Notes under the pieces: model-generated | Told to the model about the DNA's origin: nothing | Databases searched by the model: none | Seen by the model: the letters and a program-made list of their open reading frames with translations, nothing else | DNA from: a virus | DNA: 24,563 nucleotides | Virus record (IMG/VR): IMGVR_UViG_3300046009_007953 | Coordinates: 1 to 24,563 of that record | Strand: one strand, 5' to 3' | In this document: positions 1 to 8,404 of the stretch, piece by piece | How positions within the stretch are numbered: position 1 is the first letter of the stretch | Layout of the letters: every line of letters starts with the position of its first letter | Position numbers and translations under genes: made by a program

Positions 1-128
1 TTTTCGTCAAAATAAGGTAAATGATTGCCAATAAAAACGTAGCCAATTTCTGGCGCAGGCTCATAGAAAGATTCTTTGAACTGAACCGCAGAGATATATG
101 GTATTTTTTTAGATGTAACTGAAGTCAT
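1..128 (-). CDS. 5' part of a virion (probably baseplate) protein, cut by window edge
   Basis: An open frame starts with ATG at 126-128 on the minus strand and runs off the left edge, giving 42 residues (starts MTSVTSKKIPYISAVQF; later EIGYVFIGNHLPYFDE). It lies 9 bases after the stop of the 1443-residue gene and is probably in the same operon. The 'YVFIG...PYFDE' pattern near the N-terminus resembles the start of large baseplate or fibre-connector proteins in marine T4-like phages, but that is from memory of the family and too short to assign. There is no Shine-Dalgarno. The start follows an AT-rich leader in which the previous stop codon lies inside AATAAATA. Being real is likely; the product is uncertain. 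Confidence 0.7.
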   Translation of the reverse strand, partial: MTSVTSKKIPYISAVQFKESFYEPAPEIGYVFIGNHLPYFDE

Positions 129-137
129 AAATTATAT

Positions 138-3100
138 TTATTGCTTAAATATGATTGCTGTCTGTGCATTTGATGTCTGATACCACGACACTGGATTAAA
201 TGTAATGACCGCACCAGAGCCAGCACTATTTGGTGACACATCTGGTGTATAGTAATACTCTCCAACTCCTTGAAGTACACTATTACTATTTAGTGTAACT
301 TTACGAATGGCACCGTTTACAGTTCCGGCTGGTTCCAAGCCTGAACTATTGTCATATACTTCAATTGAAGCATTGGCTGCGGTGTTTCTGCCAGTAAATC
401 CAACAGTGATTACAGCATTCGTTTGAACGTTCGCAACAGGAGTGATCGTAAACACAGCGTTTGTATATGAATTGCTGTTCGCCGTAAGTGTTACAGTAGC
501 AGTTTGACCAACATTTGTGGTTGTTGTGAGTGTCAAATTAGCCACGTTTCTAGTGTTAGCATTGTATCCTATACCGAAAGAAGCAGCAGTTGTTGGCGTT
601 TGCAACGTAGCCGTAGCAGGATTCAAAACGCCCACGACAATAATATCTGCACCGTTAGCATACAGTCCAACGTCACGCATAGTTGTTCTAACAATTGCAC
701 CGAATGCGCCATTTACTTCTACTGTGCAGTTTGCCACAAGATTGGCTGTCGATTGTGTGGTCGAGAATACAATGTTGCCGTTCACATATCCTGAACCACC
801 AATTAATGGACGAACTTCTGTAATAGAAACTGGAGTAATATTTGACGTAACATTTGAAGGTGGAATACGATACAAGCCCGCATCCACAATCAAAATAGAG
901 TTCATGTTAATTACACCATTTGATGGGAATACATTGTAAGTTGCTATGGCATCTCTTACAGCGATACCACCAGTGAATACGAATCTACCATTCGCAAGTG
1001 CAACACCAGCAAAAGTATTTGTAGCAGTATTGGATGTAATTGATATCACAGAGTTTGGCGAATTATTCATTACCGCCGTTGGTAAAGTGCCATTTGCATA
1101 CAAGCCAGGATCGACGATTGTTATTTTACGAATCTGACCATCCAGAGGTTTCATCTCTAATGTAAATGATGCATTACCAATATTCGCACGTGCAATCGGA
1201 GTTCCTTTGTACAAACCTTTATTGAATAGCGTGACGTTTTGTACAAGGCCTTCTGTTGTTACATAAATTCGTGCGTTTGCTGCAATGTTGTCATCTCCGC
1301 CACCTGTAAATTGAATGAAACTATTAACTCCGTAAGCAAAAGCGTTAACGGCGATAGAATTTACTTGTGCAGAGTATTGTGGGAAAGTTTCAACACGAAT
1401 TGTAGCAGCACGACTAGGACTACCACCAGAAATTACAAGAACACCATTTGAGTGTCCGTTACCAGTGCTTGTTATAGTTACCGAAGAAATTACAACGTTT
1501 GCATTAGTGTTCGGTCTAGCCAATGGAGCTGATTGATATAATCCAGAGTCAATCACTTCAACTGTATTAACTACTGTGTTAGGATGAACAATCAATCTCA
1601 CATTGGCTTCTCTTAATGGTGAACCACCAGAGAATATCAGCCATCCATTTGAGTAACCTTGTCCTCGAACATTTATTCTAATGCTATTCGCATCAATTAC
1701 ACGATGTGGGTTACTATCTGGTATTGCAATAGGTTTGTTGGCATACAAACCACCAGACACAAGTGTTAATGTTCGAATCGTACCATTTGAATTAAATACT
1801 TCTACGTTTGCAACTGCTGGTATTGCTTCATCTGTGCCAGAGAATGTCATCACACCATTTTCGTAACCAGAACCACCAGCAGTGATTGTAAGGCTTGTGA
1901 TTTGTCCACCACCATTCGAAAATACTAGGTAACCATTTGAGTAACCAGAACCAGCATTAGCAATTACAAGATTTGAGATATTTGATGTTGTAATTATAGA
2001 GGTGTTGCTAACAATTGTATTGATTTTTCTAATCTCACCATTAACGGCGATGAGAGAACCTAATGACAAAATGCCTCTTGTGTTTGCAATATTATATTTT
2101 GTACTATTACCGGTGACAACTACTCTACCATTTCCGACATTAACTGTACCAGCAATCGTATTTGCGGTGAAACTTTGAACTGCCACATCAGTTAGTTCTA
2201 CAAGATTTTCTTTGTTGTATAGTGCGTAGTTGACCATACCAACAGGATGCAACAACTGCTTCAGCATTGACTTATATTTGCTGAATTCTGTTTTTGAAGA
2301 AATCACATATGAGTAATCAACATAGTAATCTTCACCTTGAATCTTTCTTTCAAAAGAAGAAATAATAGAATCTGATGTAGTCCAACGACCTGGTGCAGAT
2401 GCATATGAACGCTCAATCTCTGCTGTTGCTGTGGCGGTACCATCTCCACCAACGATACTTACGGTAGGATTGTATTCGTAACCAGAACCTGGATTAATAA
2501 CTTGAATCGAAATAATTTGACCGTTAGCAGTAAAGCCAGTAGGAGTTAAGATTTCACCATCACCAGCCAACGAGTCGATTTGAATATTGGCGCCTAATCC
2601 TGTATTAGAACTAACGGAAATTGTTGGAAAATTACCTTGCGTATAACCATAACCACCGATTGGCCAACGATCATATACACCAATTTTTTTGTTTGATGCT
2701 GAATATGTAAATACTGATGAAACTGTGGCGATAGTGTCGCTTGTGATAGAAGAAACTATTCTTGATTCATTGTTAATATCTACAAGGTCGCCACCTTTTA
2801 AATCTTGTGTGAAGAAAGTTCCTGTTCCAGTAATTTCATTACATGCGGCTGAAACAGCACTCACACCACGGATACGAGAATTAGCAGAGTCAATTCTTTG
2901 AATTGCACCAGTAACAGAAATTTTACCAACAACAGCGGCAGCCATTTGTCCATAAGTGCCGGGCGGATTTGATCCAAAAATAACTTCATCACCGATCTGA
3001 TAATTTGAACCAGCGTCAACGATTCGATAACGACCGATTGATTTCAAACTCTTAGAGTATCGGAAAGGAGCTGATGCGTATTGTGCGCCAGCGGCATCTA

Positions 3101-4469
3101 AGAACGTCGAATTCTTTTCTGTTAACGGTACCGTAGAAGAAAGAATTTTAACATTACTAATTGGACCAACAGTGAGTGTGACATAGTTAATAGCATTAGC
3201 GATTGAGTTCGCAACGTTAATAAAAGGCCTTGCAAATGCTGAACCAAAGTTTGCGTTAGTTATGGCCGACTGTACATTTAAATTAGAGATTACATCAGGT
3301 GAAACTTTAAATGAGTTCGCTGCGTTGGCACCGGACGTATCAATATTATCAACAACAACAGTCATTGTTGTAAATGTGCTGTTGCCATATACGGAGATTG
3401 GAGATGCATTTGTAAATACTGCACCGCCGTGTACAATACTTACAGTATCAATTTCACCAGTAATAACTCTCTCAACAGTGCCGAAAGCATTAACGGATGC
3501 GTTTCCACCAAATACGAAAACAGAATCGCCTACACTATAGTTGTTTCCTGCGTTTGTGATATTGAATTTTCTAACAATCGAAAATGTCGATGCTCGAATG
3601 TCAATTGAAATATTATTTGTCTCATCATTAATTGGTATTGTAACGATCTCACCATTTAAAAAATTACCACTGAGAGATTTTAAATTGATTAGAAGTTCAA
3701 TAGGTAAACCAAGATTTAACGTATCTGAGACAATTCTTCGACTTGCAGTTTCAATAATTGCCGAAGCACGTGAAGTAATTCCTGTAACTTTACGATTGTT
3801 TAATAATGTAATATCAAAATTTTCGTAATTTACATTAATTATTGAGCCGTTGGCAGGAGCAACGACAAAATTCAGTTGACGATATTCTTTGTTAATAAAG
3901 TAATCAACATTTGGAATTTTAATTACATTATTTACGTAAACACTTACTTCATTTTTTCCAGACTTTTGTGCAAGATAAAATGTCTTGTTTGTTCCATTTC
4001 CAACATAGCGACTTGAAATATCAGGATTAACTCGTAAACGATTGTCTATTTGCCAGTTACTAGCCGATGCACGAAGAACATTATTTTTTGGTAAAATGAT
4101 ATCAATGTCTTCACCAAATACCAATTGAAATAAAAGTTTGAAAGAGTTCTCTGAACCTTTTGTTTTATATAAAGGCAAAAGGTGTTTGAACAAAAGTGCT
4201 TTGTTCGATTGTACTTCAAATGGTACTAAAGCGCCATATGTATTGTAAAAATTGGCTTCGAATTGATCCAAAGAATCATCAACATCTCGAATGTTTCTTA
4301 GAGTTTTTGCTGTTGTGACTAAATTATTTGAAGTGGGCGCAGTGTTGGCCTGAGTTTCTAAAAACTCATAATACGCTTCTAGGAACGAGATGAACTTCGG
4401 ATATTCATCACGGATAAATTCTGGTACCTGTTGATTAACAAGTATCGATGTTTTTAAATCTACGGACAT
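138..4469 (-). CDS. Large baseplate-associated structural protein with Gly-rich tandem modules (1443 aa)
   Basis: The N-terminus (residues about 10-40, VPEFIRDEYPKFISFLEAYY) is a motif I know from large virion structural proteins encoded just after gp6 in marine T4-like phages; T4 itself has no clear equivalent of this length. From about residue 300 on, the protein is built of Gly/Asn/Thr-rich beta modules of the type G-x-G-Y-x-N-G-x3-F-x-G-G. At residues about 835-1275 these alternate with a second half-module of the form G-L-Y-x4-P-x-A. No signal peptide or membrane segment is visible. The start codon shares one base with the gp6 stop (TAATG at 4467-4471), so translation is probably coupled to gp6. 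A peripheral wedge or fibre-linker role is inferred from gene order and composition only. Confidence 0.85.
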   Translation of the reverse strand: MSVDLKTSILVNQQVPEFIRDEYPKFISFLEAYYEFLETQANTAPTSNNLVTTAKTLRNIRDVDDSLDQFEANFYNTYGALVPFEVQSNKALLFKHLLPLYKTKGSENSFKLLFQLVFGEDIDIILPKNNVLRASASNWQIDNRLRVNPDISSRYVGNGTNKTFYLAQKSGKNEVSVYVNNVIKIPNVDYFINKEYRQLNFVVAPANGSIINVNYENFDITLLNNRKVTGITSRASAIIETASRRIVSDTLNLGLPIELLINLKSLSGNFLNGEIVTIPINDETNNISIDIRASTFSIVRKFNITNAGNNYSVGDSVFVFGGNASVNAFGTVERVITGEIDTVSIVHGGAVFTNASPISVYGNSTFTTMTVVVDNIDTSGANAANSFKVSPDVISNLNVQSAITNANFGSAFARPFINVANSIANAINYVTLTVGPISNVKILSSTVPLTEKNSTFLDAAGAQYASAPFRYSKSLKSIGRYRIVDAGSNYQIGDEVIFGSNPPGTYGQMAAAVVGKISVTGAIQRIDSANSRIRGVSAVSAACNEITGTGTFFTQDLKGGDLVDINNESRIVSSITSDTIATVSSVFTYSASNKKIGVYDRWPIGGYGYTQGNFPTISVSSNTGLGANIQIDSLAGDGEILTPTGFTANGQIISIQVINPGSGYEYNPTVSIVGGDGTATATAEIERSYASAPGRWTTSDSIISSFERKIQGEDYYVDYSYVISSKTEFSKYKSMLKQLLHPVGMVNYALYNKENLVELTDVAVQSFTANTIAGTVNVGNGRVVVTGNSTKYNIANTRGILSLGSLIAVNGEIRKINTIVSNTSIITTSNISNLVIANAGSGYSNGYLVFSNGGGQITSLTITAGGSGYENGVMTFSGTDEAIPAVANVEVFNSNGTIRTLTLVSGGLYANKPIAIPDSNPHRVIDANSIRINVRGQGYSNGWLIFSGGSPLREANVRLIVHPNTVVNTVEVIDSGLYQSAPLARPNTNANVVISSVTITSTGNGHSNGVLVISGGSPSRAATIRVETFPQYSAQVNSIAVNAFAYGVNSFIQFTGGGDDNIAANARIYVTTEGLVQNVTLFNKGLYKGTPIARANIGNASFTLEMKPLDGQIRKITIVDPGLYANGTLPTAVMNNSPNSVISITSNTATNTFAGVALANGRFVFTGGIAVRDAIATYNVFPSNGVINMNSILIVDAGLYRIPPSNVTSNITPVSITEVRPLIGGSGYVNGNIVFSTTQSTANLVANCTVEVNGAFGAIVRTTMRDVGLYANGADIIVVGVLNPATATLQTPTTAASFGIGYNANTRNVANLTLTTTTNVGQTATVTLTANSNSYTNAVFTITPVANVQTNAVITVGFTGRNTAANASIEVYDNSSGLEPAGTVNGAIRKVTLNSNSVLQGVGEYYYTPDVSPNSAGSGAVITFNPVSWYQTSNAQTAIIFKQ
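640..1980 (-). repeat. Protein-level tandem array of alternating GxGYxNG / GLYxxxP modules
   Basis: Inside the 1443-residue gene, six copies of the half-module G-L-Y-(x)n-P (for example GLYANKPIAIP, GLYQSAPLARP, GLYKGTPIARA, GLYANGTLP, GLYRIPPSNV, GLYANGADII) alternate with copies of G-x-G-Y/H-x-N-G-hydrophobic-x-F-x-G-G (for example GSGYSNGYLVF, GQGYSNGWLIFSGG, GNGHSNGVLVISGG, GSGYVNGNIVF). The combined unit is very roughly 75 residues with irregular spacing. Similarity is clear in protein and weaker in DNA, which suggests an old expansion. Confidence 0.7.
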
Positions 4470-6526
4470 TATACAGTTTCTAACGTTGTACTGATTGATG
4501 TTGGATCATCTTGATCTATTGTAACTATTGTATTTTTTTCTGTACTTATAATGCCTTTTTCCGATTCAATCGTAACTCGAATATCACCCTCAACAGACTG
4601 TGTGCCTTTGATGTTAATGTTTGATATTTTAATTGAACCAACATCATAGTCAATTTCGCCAGCATTTTCATCTACAATTTGTCTCTGAGCAAAAGAGTCG
4701 TAATAAACTGTGCGAATTGTACCGGTTCTTCCATCGATCACTGCTGAAGCAGTTGCGCCATAACCTCCACCACCAGTAATAGTAACAGTAGCACGTGTGT
4801 AGTCAATACCACGGTTGACCATTTCGATACTTTGGATTCTACCGTTCACGATTGTTGCTGAAGCATTTGCTCCTGTTCCATCGCCTTCAATTGTAATTGT
4901 GGGTTGAGAAGTAAAGCCTGCTCCAGGATTTATAACTTGAATCGAAGAAACACCGGAGAAAGATTGTGGAACTTCATCAAATTGTACTTCACGGTCAACT
5001 CCATTGGAGTCTGCTACTGTAAAAATTGTTGAAGTCAGTTTATTGCCAATAGTACCTCTACGCAGAGGTGCATTAAAATTAATAGTATACGGCGTCGAAA
5101 TGTTTAAAATTGGAGTGAATCTTTTTTGTAAACGAACTGATACACTTGAACCAATAATCGCATTTGTATCCACAGAATCAATCGTATCTTGCACTTTAGA
5201 TAGAATGAATTGTGAACCAAACTTATCCAAATTTACGGTCTTGTAATTGAGAATGGCATTTCTAATTGCCGATTTAAGTTGTGTATCACTGAGTTTAGTT
5301 TTTGTTGGATTATAGGTAACGTCAGAAGACACCAGTAAATACAGAAACTCTGGATCACGGAACACGGTGTTAATAGCAACGATTGCTCTAGGCTTAATTA
5401 GTTCGTCGATAATTTTTTGTTTCTCAACATCCGAAAGAAAATAGTTTACCTTAGACTTGATAGCAATATAAACGATACCAAATTTTGGAGGTGACTCATC
5501 TTCTCCGCCCCAAACGGAAACAGAATCTACAAAAGGATAATTCTTTATAATATAAGATTCATAGTCTGGAAAAGTGACTAAACGATTCTGTGTTGTAAAT
5601 TGCAGTGGTGCAGAAAACTTAATTTGATCAACAGACTCTCTTTCGGAACCACCCGAAGCCTCAGTTATTGGATCAATGATAAAATCTGTACGAGAATTGT
5701 TTAGTGAATCCGTTAAAGAATCAGTCGAAATAAAATTATTGGCTTTGTTGGCCGCACTTCCATTCGTAACAAGATATTCAACAGTTACAACTGAGCCGTC
5801 TGGTATTTTTTTGCCTATGATATTGTCGCCAAAATAAATTGCATATTGCTGCGCTCTGTTTTCTTGTAAGTAAAATACTTCAGATTGTGTAGTTGTATTT
5901 GACGCATCAGTTGACAACGTATAAACTGAAAAGTCTGTGTTTGCCGGCGATGGCTGCACAGTGACGTATAAAGTTGATGTGTCTACGTTCGGATCAGGAA
6001 GTATAAAGAGTTGTTTTGGATTTGAAGCGTTTTCTTGAACGAATGAATAAGATACAAGTTGGCCCTCATAGAGGGGCAAATTCAAAAAAGAAAAATTAGT
6101 ATTAGATTTCGTTACGGTATAATTCGAGAGTGTGACGAAATTATAAGAAGCACCATCAACCTCATTTGAAATAAATCTATGGCCTTTTGGAATCGTAATT
6201 GTGGTATCATCTACTGTATTTGTTACCACGCTAAAGTTGATTACGGCACGTGCCGCTTTACGTGAATGTGGAATATATCCTAAAACTTTTGAGTGAGAAA
6301 CGACAGAATCACGAAGTAAAGCGGTGTCCATGAATGCTTCATTTGCAATCATGTTTAAGTAATATGCTTGATAGTGGGTGTTATATGCTAAAATATCCAA
6401 GAGAATATTTAAGCCAGAACCCTCAAAATCATAATCAGTAAACTCCGACTGTTGATTTAAAAACGTTTTTAAATTATTCTTGATTGAGTCAAAATCAAGT
6501 TCTGTTACGGTTAAACGATCTGCCAT
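4469..6526 (-). CDS. 6: Baseplate wedge subunit gp6-like (685 aa)
   Basis: The N-terminal 110 residues contain the family's conserved stretch (residues about 36-80: YDFEGSGLNILLDILAYNT, then YYLNMIANEAFMDTA and SKVLGYIPHSRKAARA). T4 gp6 forms the wedge dimers that make the inner ring of the baseplate together with gp25 and gp53. Length is close to T4 gp6 (660 residues). At residues about 530-610 it carries two Gly-rich modules (INPGAGFTSQPTITIEGDG and a degenerate second copy) that resemble modules in the downstream 1443-residue protein. It follows gp25 after 2 bases and overlaps the next gene by one base. Gene order gp25-gp6 matches T4. Confidence 0.94.
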   Translation of the reverse strand: MADRLTVTELDFDSIKNNLKTFLNQQSEFTDYDFEGSGLNILLDILAYNTHYQAYYLNMIANEAFMDTALLRDSVVSHSKVLGYIPHSRKAARAVINFSVVTNTVDDTTITIPKGHRFISNEVDGASYNFVTLSNYTVTKSNTNFSFLNLPLYEGQLVSYSFVQENASNPKQLFILPDPNVDTSTLYVTVQPSPANTDFSVYTLSTDASNTTTQSEVFYLQENRAQQYAIYFGDNIIGKKIPDGSVVTVEYLVTNGSAANKANNFISTDSLTDSLNNSRTDFIIDPITEASGGSERESVDQIKFSAPLQFTTQNRLVTFPDYESYIIKNYPFVDSVSVWGGEDESPPKFGIVYIAIKSKVNYFLSDVEKQKIIDELIKPRAIVAINTVFRDPEFLYLLVSSDVTYNPTKTKLSDTQLKSAIRNAILNYKTVNLDKFGSQFILSKVQDTIDSVDTNAIIGSSVSVRLQKRFTPILNISTPYTINFNAPLRRGTIGNKLTSTIFTVADSNGVDREVQFDEVPQSFSGVSSIQVINPGAGFTSQPTITIEGDGTGANASATIVNGRIQSIEMVNRGIDYTRATVTITGGGGYGATASAVIDGRTGTIRTVYYDSFAQRQIVDENAGEIDYDVGSIKISNINIKGTQSVEGDIRVTIESEKGIISTEKNTIVTIDQDDPTSISTTLETV
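4725..4940 (-). repeat. Two Gly-rich beta modules at gp6 C-terminal region
   Basis: These encode INPGAGFTSQPTITIEGDGT and then RGIDYTRATVTITGGGGYGA, each followed by an alternating Ala/Ser/Thr strand. The module is the same type as INPGSGYEYNPTVSIVGGDG in the next gene (about 2425-2515). The DNA around both first modules shares a stretch reading taacttgaatcgaa. Confidence 0.6.
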
Positions 6527-6528
6527 TT

Positions 6529-6951
6529 TTATCTAATTCTCTCTAAGAAGAAATCAATGGTAATTGGATTAGGATTATTGATAATAAAAAATGTCATTGA
6601 AATATTGTATCGATTTTCATCTGGATACGCTGTTGCTATTACTTCCGTAACATTAACTCTGGGTTCATAATTCAATATCGTTTCTATAATCGCTCTTTCT
6701 ATTTGAGCAGAAATGATTGGATCAACATTCTCAAACAATAAACTTCTTAGTCCGCTTCCAATTTCGGGCCTAAACGGACGCTCATAAAAGTTAGTGGAGA
6801 TTAAGTTTTTGACGGAGTTAATTACAGCATACTCATTTAGATGCTTCGCTATGTCCTTTTTAACAGGATGAACTGTAAATGCCAAATTTAAATCCCTATA
6901 CGTTCTCTCTGAGGGTATTCTGGGATTATTGGATGTGATTGTAGTAGTCAT
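6529..6951 (-). CDS. 25: Baseplate wedge subunit gp25-like (140 aa)
   Basis: Length and sequence match the gp25/TssE family (T4 gp25 is 132 residues). The conserved E-P-R motif is present at residues 96-98 (LNYEPRVNV). In T4 and T6SS structures that motif helps bind the sheath-nucleating core of the wedge. The upstream arginine/proline-rich stretch FYERPFRPEIGSGLRSLLFE (about 55-74) is also typical. gp25 with gp6 and gp53 forms the inner baseplate and nucleates the first sheath ring. It lies between PAAR and gp6 with gaps of 11 and 2 bases. No clear Shine-Dalgarno precedes the ATG; the leader is A/T-only (AATAAATAAAAC). Confidence 0.96.
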   Translation of the reverse strand: MTTTITSNNPRIPSERTYRDLNLAFTVHPVKKDIAKHLNEYAVINSVKNLISTNFYERPFRPEIGSGLRSLLFENVDPIISAQIERAIIETILNYEPRVNVTEVIATAYPDENRYNISMTFFIINNPNPITIDFFLERIR

Positions 6952-6962
6952 GTTTTATTTAT

Positions 6963-7253
6963 TCAACCGGCAAAAACATTTGGTGAACCGGCAGCAACTG
7001 CCGTGCATCCACCAATTCCGTCACCCACTCGACCTGCACCTCTACCATTCACTCTGACTGTGCTAGAACCACCAGATATAGCACCAACATGCACATAACA
7101 AGGCTTATCGCCTGGCACCAAATGAGGTGTATTAATATGTCCCTGGCAACTCCAAGGTATGCCGTTCACAAAAACATTGGTTGAGCCTTGAGCCCTTATG
7201 GGAGTTGAGCAATGTGTAATATCTGTATCTCCAATCCTACATGCTGCTGGCAT
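6963..7253 (-). CDS. 5.4: PAAR-domain spike tip protein (T4 gp5.4-like, 96 aa)
   Basis: The whole protein is a PAAR domain. It starts MPAACRIGDTDITHC, contains VNGIPWSCQGHI, and ends with STVRVNGRGAGRVGDGIGGC and GSPNVFAG. PAAR proteins form a sharp zinc-bound cone that caps the gp5 needle and leads membrane penetration; H14, C15, H39, H44, H55 and C83 are candidate metal ligands. The ATG at 7251-7253 is chosen because AAGGAG sits 6 bases upstream. A longer reading from a TTG at 7272-7274 would read through this Shine-Dalgarno and add seven residues (MDLKEKN) not seen in PAAR proteins. It sits 11 bases after the 313-residue gene. Confidence 0.95.
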   Translation of the reverse strand: MPAACRIGDTDITHCSTPIRAQGSTNVFVNGIPWSCQGHINTPHLVPGDKPCYVHVGAISGGSSTVRVNGRGAGRVGDGIGGCTAVAAGSPNVFAG

Positions 7254-7264
7254 ATTTTTCTCCT

Positions 7265-8206
7265 TTAAGTCCAACCTGGTGGGTTAGTAGTGTAACTGGG
7301 TGGTGTATCCACACCCTGTCCTTCAGATAACCATGCACCAGAGTCTTCTGTTGGATAAATTTTTATTGGTCCCGCTGGCGGCGGTGAAGTAAAAGTTATA
7401 AAATTTCCATTTACGGTATACATCGAAGGTGTAACAACTATTGAACTACCTTCAAAATAAACTGCAATATTATATTCCGTTGTACCGGGTTTATATGAAG
7501 GAGTTCTCGACAAAGGTCCAAATGTGGTCAAAACTCCATTACCCGTGAACGTATCCGCTTCAAATTGATACTGTTGAACAACTCTCGTTGGATCTTCTGG
7601 ATTCTCTTCAACATATACGCTATTAACTAACGAATTTAATCTTGTAAAATGTCTAGTCGGTATCAAATGTACATATTGAATAATGCCAGAATTCGCACTA
7701 ACTGTTCCTTGAAAATTGAAAACTGCCAATTTTTCTAAAGAATCATCCGGATAAAATTTTATAAGATGATTCCATCCAGTTTTAGAACTGTGTGTTGGTG
7801 CCCTATTTGCAATCAAAGTTGAATACGAATTATATGTTGTTACAACAAAATCCCCTTCGGGCTTTGAATCTGAGCCATAAAAACTTGGCTGATCTTCTAT
7901 GTAATTATTTGAATTGATCACCTGATATATGTCTCTAGTTGCTAAATCTTCTCCATATTCACCAGTTAAAGTGAATGTCACTTGATATGTTTGCACAATT
8001 CCAGCAGTGATAAGAATACAACTTGTGTTTACCATTGTAACGCCAGTTATCGCCGTTTCCGTGGCAAGTCCCTTATCAACAATTGCATTAACGTAAGTAA
8101 TGTTTACTGGCTGTCCAGCATCAACATCCATTTTAGGATGTGTAAAAACTACAGTTTCTCCAGCAGGAACTGGAGTAAATTGTCTACCATATTCCGAAAG
8201 TGCCAT
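7265..8206 (-). CDS. Predicted virion structural protein between spike and PAAR genes (313 aa)
   Basis: I do not recognise a named family. The protein starts MALSEYGRQFTPVPAGETVVF and is rich in Thr, Val, Asn and Pro, with alternating beta-strand patterns throughout and no membrane segment. Residues about 215-290 (FTGNGVLTTFGPL, then YNIAVYFEGSSIVVTPSMYT and ITFTSPPPAGPIKIY) read like a small beta-sandwich of the kind found in phage fibre and baseplate proteins. The C-terminus is Pro/Gly-rich (TPPSYTTNPPGWT). It starts in a TAATG overlap with the preceding 65-residue gene, with GAGGT about 8 bases upstream. Position next to the gp5 and PAAR genes suggests a baseplate or spike-associated part; this is inference. 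Confidence 0.85.
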   Translation of the reverse strand: MALSEYGRQFTPVPAGETVVFTHPKMDVDAGQPVNITYVNAIVDKGLATETAITGVTMVNTSCILITAGIVQTYQVTFTLTGEYGEDLATRDIYQVINSNNYIEDQPSFYGSDSKPEGDFVVTTYNSYSTLIANRAPTHSSKTGWNHLIKFYPDDSLEKLAVFNFQGTVSANSGIIQYVHLIPTRHFTRLNSLVNSVYVEENPEDPTRVVQQYQFEADTFTGNGVLTTFGPLSRTPSYKPGTTEYNIAVYFEGSSIVVTPSMYTVNGNFITFTSPPPAGPIKIYPTEDSGAWLSEGQGVDTPPSYTTNPPGWT

Positions 8207-8403
8207 TAAAAACTACCTCTAGACATTAACTCTTTGAATCTAGGCATCCAAGATTCTATTTCATCATGATCTTCTTTCGAGTGTGGCGGTGGCGGCATGT
8301 ACGGATTAAATTTAATCACCGCATCAAACTTTTTAGGTATATCTTCCCAACGATCATAAGTTTTAAGTTCACCTTCAAGCAAAATAATAAATTCATGTTT
8401 CAT
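8206..8403 (-). CDS. Small conserved-type hypothetical protein (65 aa)
   Basis: A short acidic, proline-containing protein starting MKHEFIILLEGELKTYDRW, with a central FNPYMPPPPHSKEDHDEIE segment and a likely C-terminal helix ending RFKELMSRGSF. I recall similar 60-70 residue proteins near gp5 in marine T4-like phages but know no function. It begins 1 base after the gp5 stop and ends in a TAATG overlap with the next gene, so it is tightly coupled within the baseplate operon. No catalytic motif is visible. Confidence 0.8.
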   Translation of the reverse strand: MKHEFIILLEGELKTYDRWEDIPKKFDAVIKFNPYMPPPPHSKEDHDEIESWMPRFKELMSRGSF

Positions 8404-8404
8404 T

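Noticed and set aside
504-3828. Many plus-strand open frames of 60-140 codons opposite the 1443-residue gene
   Set aside because: They lie antisense to one long frame with clear family motifs, have no ribosome sites in series, and their composition mirrors the repeat protein.
7254-7274. Longer TTG start for the PAAR protein
   Set aside because: It would translate through the AAGGAG ribosome site of the internal ATG and overlap the upstream gene; PAAR proteins start at the MPAACRIGD equivalent.
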